A stretch of 64,000 nucleotides of DNA from Neglectibacter timonensis (GTDB taxonomy: Bacteria; Bacillota; Clostridia; Oscillospirales; Acutalibacteraceae). This document shows, piece by piece, positions 62,493-64,000 of the stretch (position 1 is the stretch's first letter; the number at the start of each line of letters is the position of its first letter). The translations under genes were made by a program, and so were the position numbers. Below the pieces are notes generated by a model. That model worked only from the letters and a program-made list of their open reading frames with translations. It made no database searches and was not told the DNA's origin. The stretch spans positions 620,001 to 684,000 of the forward strand of contig NZ_LT160640.1 of NCBI RefSeq assembly GCF_900048895.1. Reading direction: 5' to 3'.

Positions 62493-63356
62493 CTATGCTT
62501 TCCCCCCGAAAATCCGTCTCATCTCTTCTGCAGCGTCTTTGCAAAGTACAGCCAGCTCTGAGGCCTTGAACTGCGTGCCATACCAGATTTCATGGGCAGC
62601 CACAGCCTGAAATACCAGCATTTCCATTCCTCCGATCGCCTTTACCCCCAATCTCTCTGCACGTTGCAGCAATTCTGTTTTCGCAGGATTATACACAGCG
62701 TCAAACACAGCGGAACAACGGGAGACCACTTCCTCTGAAACAGGGCATTCACCAGTGTGGGGATACATTCCCGCACTGGTAGCATTTATAAGCACGTCAA
62801 ACTCCGTCTTTTCGCTTTCCAGCGCGGCATAAGTCAGAACACGCACCTCTCCGCCCACGCCGCGATACTTCTGAAGATCAGAGCAGAGCTTTTGCCCCTT
62901 TTCAACCGAATTTTCCCTGCTAACAATTGTGAGGCTTGTCCCCGGACATTCCGCCGCCTCAAAGGCGATTGCTCTGGCGGCTCCGCCGTTTCCAAGCAGC
63001 AAAACTTTTCCCGAAAGCTCTGCACCATGATTTTTCAACGCCGCACGGCACCCGGCGCCGTCGGTTGTATATCCAAAAAGCCTTCCCTGCTTCACTTGCA
63101 CCGTGTTGACAGAGCCGGAAGCTTTCGCTTTTTCCTCAACTTCATCCAAAAAGGGAATAATTGCATTTTTATGGGGAATCGTTACGTTGAAACAATCCAG
63201 ACCGCATAAAACCGGTATTGCCTCCTTCAAATCCGGAACATCCAGAACCGTGTAGGAAAGCGGACGTCCGGATAACGCAAACAACCTTTCATGGATGAAC
63301 GGTGACATCGTATGTCCGATAGGATGGCCAATTACGGCAATTTTTTGTGGTTCCAT
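62493..63356 (-). CDS. aroE: Shikimate dehydrogenase
   Basis: NADP-dependent reduction of 3-dehydroshikimate. It has GHPIGHTMSPFIHE, the catalytic Lys in NVTIPHKNAI (about residue 65) and the Asp in YTTDGAGCRAA, plus a LLGNGGAARAIAFE Rossmann loop. 287 aa. First gene of the aroE-aroK pair. The ATG at 63356 lies about 50 bases from the divergent acpP promoter region. Confidence 0.94.
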   Translation of the reverse strand: MEPQKIAVIGHPIGHTMSPFIHERLFALSGRPLSYTVLDVPDLKEAIPVLCGLDCFNVTIPHKNAIIPFLDEVEEKAKASGSVNTVQVKQGRLFGYTTDGAGCRAALKNHGAELSGKVLLLGNGGAARAIAFEAAECPGTSLTIVSRENSVEKGQKLCSDLQKYRGVGGEVRVLTYAALESEKTEFDVLINATSAGMYPHTGECPVSEEVVSRCSAVFDAVYNPAKTELLQRAERLGVKAIGGMEMLVFQAVAAHEIWYGTQFKASELAVLCKDAAEEMRRIFGGKA

Positions 63357-63408
63357 GGCGGAAGAAACTCCCCTTTCCCTCAGTTTTCCAAAATATTTCT
63401 ATTTCGTA

Positions 63409-63437
63409 TTGACAAAGCAGAATCGAGTCAATAAAAT
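63409..63437 (+). promoter_or_regulatory. Promoter of acpP
   Basis: TTGACA (63409-63414) and TAAAAT (63432-63437), 17-base spacer. The 130-base leader before acpP shows no recognised element. Confidence 0.8.
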
Positions 63438-63575
63438 GTAGGTGATGGATACGGTACGGCGAACGTTACCACTCGCCGGCGTATGGATTGTATCACATAT
63501 TGACCGGTTTTGTCCATATCTTCCATTTTTGAACGGAAGCCCCCAAAAACAGAATTTTATTAGGAGGAACTAGAA

Positions 63576-63809
63576 ATGGTACTAGAAAAAGTCAAGGCGA
63601 TTCTCAGCGAACAGTTTGATGTGGAGGAGGATTCTATCACTGCAGAAACCACACTCGCCGATGATCTGGGCGCAGATTCTCTTGATGTTGTCGACCTGCT
63701 GATGTCCATCGAGGATGAATTCGAAGTTGAAATTCCCGATGAAGAGGTAGAAAATATTAAAACGGTCGGCGCGCTTGTTGAGTATATTGAAGGCCATTCT
63801 AAAATCTGA
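63576..63809 (+). CDS. acpP: Acyl carrier protein
   Basis: 77-aa four-helix carrier of fatty-acid intermediates. The phosphopantetheine Ser lies in GADSLDVVDLLM (about residue 36) and the protein is strongly acidic. TTAGGAGG lies 11 bases before ATG. Single gene between its own promoter and terminator, away from other fab genes. Confidence 0.96.
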   Translation: MVLEKVKAILSEQFDVEEDSITAETTLADDLGADSLDVVDLLMSIEDEFEVEIPDEEVENIKTVGALVEYIEGHSKI

Positions 63810-63833
63810 TTTTGAAATACTATCGCTAAGTCG

Positions 63834-63862
63834 AGCGTCCGAGCCTTGTTCGGACGCTTTTT
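63834..63862 (+). terminator. Terminator of acpP
   Basis: Perfect 9-base AGCGTCCGA / TCGGACGCT stem with a GCCTTGT loop and a run of T. The T run abuts the next promoter. Confidence 0.85.
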
Positions 63863-63864
63863 TC

Positions 63865-63893
63865 TTGCAAAACCCTTTTATTCAAGCTATAAT
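63865..63893 (+). promoter_or_regulatory. Promoter of proS
   Basis: TTGCAA (63865-63870) and TATAAT (63888-63893) with a 17-base spacer, 46 bases before the start. It begins at the end of the acpP terminator. Confidence 0.72.
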
Positions 63894-63938
63894 TTTTGCA
63901 TGGAATCTTAAATATCCGCTCGAAAGGACTTGTTTTTC

Positions 63939-64000
63939 ATGGCACAGCAGAAAAAAATGGTCGAAGATATAACTTCGATGGAAGAAGATTTTTCCAAATG
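63939..64000 (+). CDS. proS: Proline-tRNA ligase, N-terminal fragment cut by the window edge
   Basis: Only 20 complete codons are in the window: MAQQKKMVEDITSMEEDFSK. This matches the start of short, archaeal/eukaryote-like class II prolyl-tRNA synthetases common in Clostridia. CGAAAGGA lies 10 bases before ATG at 63939. The call rests on the N-terminal motif alone. Confidence 0.72.
   Translation, partial: MAQQKKMVEDITSMEEDFSK

Overview
The window is chromosomal DNA from a spore-forming, anaerobic-type Firmicute of class Clostridia, most likely an Oscillospiraceae/Ruminococcaceae-like lineage. The evidence is a CwlD-type amidase, SpoIIM, a YerC/TrpR-like regulator, YrzE-YajC-Tgt synteny, HrcA/CIRCE control of groESL, AGGAGG-type ribosome sites with frequent TTG and GTG starts, and moderate GC. 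The exact genus cannot be read from this sequence alone.

Layout. 0-4 kb: housekeeping genes engB, lysA, a yerC-like regulator, a methyltransferase and hslO. 4.0-4.8 kb: five tRNAs (Val, Asp, Phe, Gly, Cys) with their own promoters and terminators. 4.9-9.8 kb: a double GNAT protein and a convergent metF / reactivation-domain / metH operon in which MetH lacks its own activation domain. 9.9-14.7 kb: a CwlD-like amidase, then HAD hydrolase-radA-GME-fold protein, then a tyrosine recombinase with a palindrome over its -10 box. 14.8-21.3 kb (minus strand): DUF624 protein, xerD, spoIIM, yrzE, yajC, tgt and a 2,4-diaminopentanoate dehydrogenase-like gene.

21.8-36.9 kb is an accessory signalling region: two membrane diguanylate cyclases, a REC-GGDEF-EAL protein, a 1062-aa hybrid histidine kinase and an HD+HD-GYP phosphodiesterase, with a double-headed GntR regulator and a Crp/Fnr regulator opposite an Fe-S protein. 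Among them lie several decayed genes: a PAS...EAL protein, an Hpt protein with an in-frame stop and no phospho-acceptor His, a REC-AraC response regulator and a WYL-type fragment. 37.1-40.3 kb is a second accessory patch: an msrB remnant, a SIR2-like protein, a small helix-turn-helix-like protein and a recombinase-like protein without its catalytic domain. The last two flank a perfect 13-9-13 inverted repeat.

40.5-64 kb returns to core metabolism. It holds queA; a lysine-riboswitch-led operon asd-dapA-dapB plus a stand-alone aspartokinase-type ACT-ACT protein; a YfhO membrane protein; NfeD-stomatin; groES-groEL; a GH3 beta-glucosidase; and a nearly complete aromatic pathway on the minus strand (aroE-aroK and aroF-tyrA-aroB-aroA-aroC-pheA; dehydroquinase is not seen). 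The window ends with acpP and the first codons of proS. The aroF operon has a 260-nt leader with a strong promoter, a 41-codon reading frame crowded with Phe/Tyr/Trp codons behind a good ribosome site, and an intrinsic terminator before aroF. It looks like a ribosome-mediated aromatic amino acid attenuator and is the most interesting regulatory find here.
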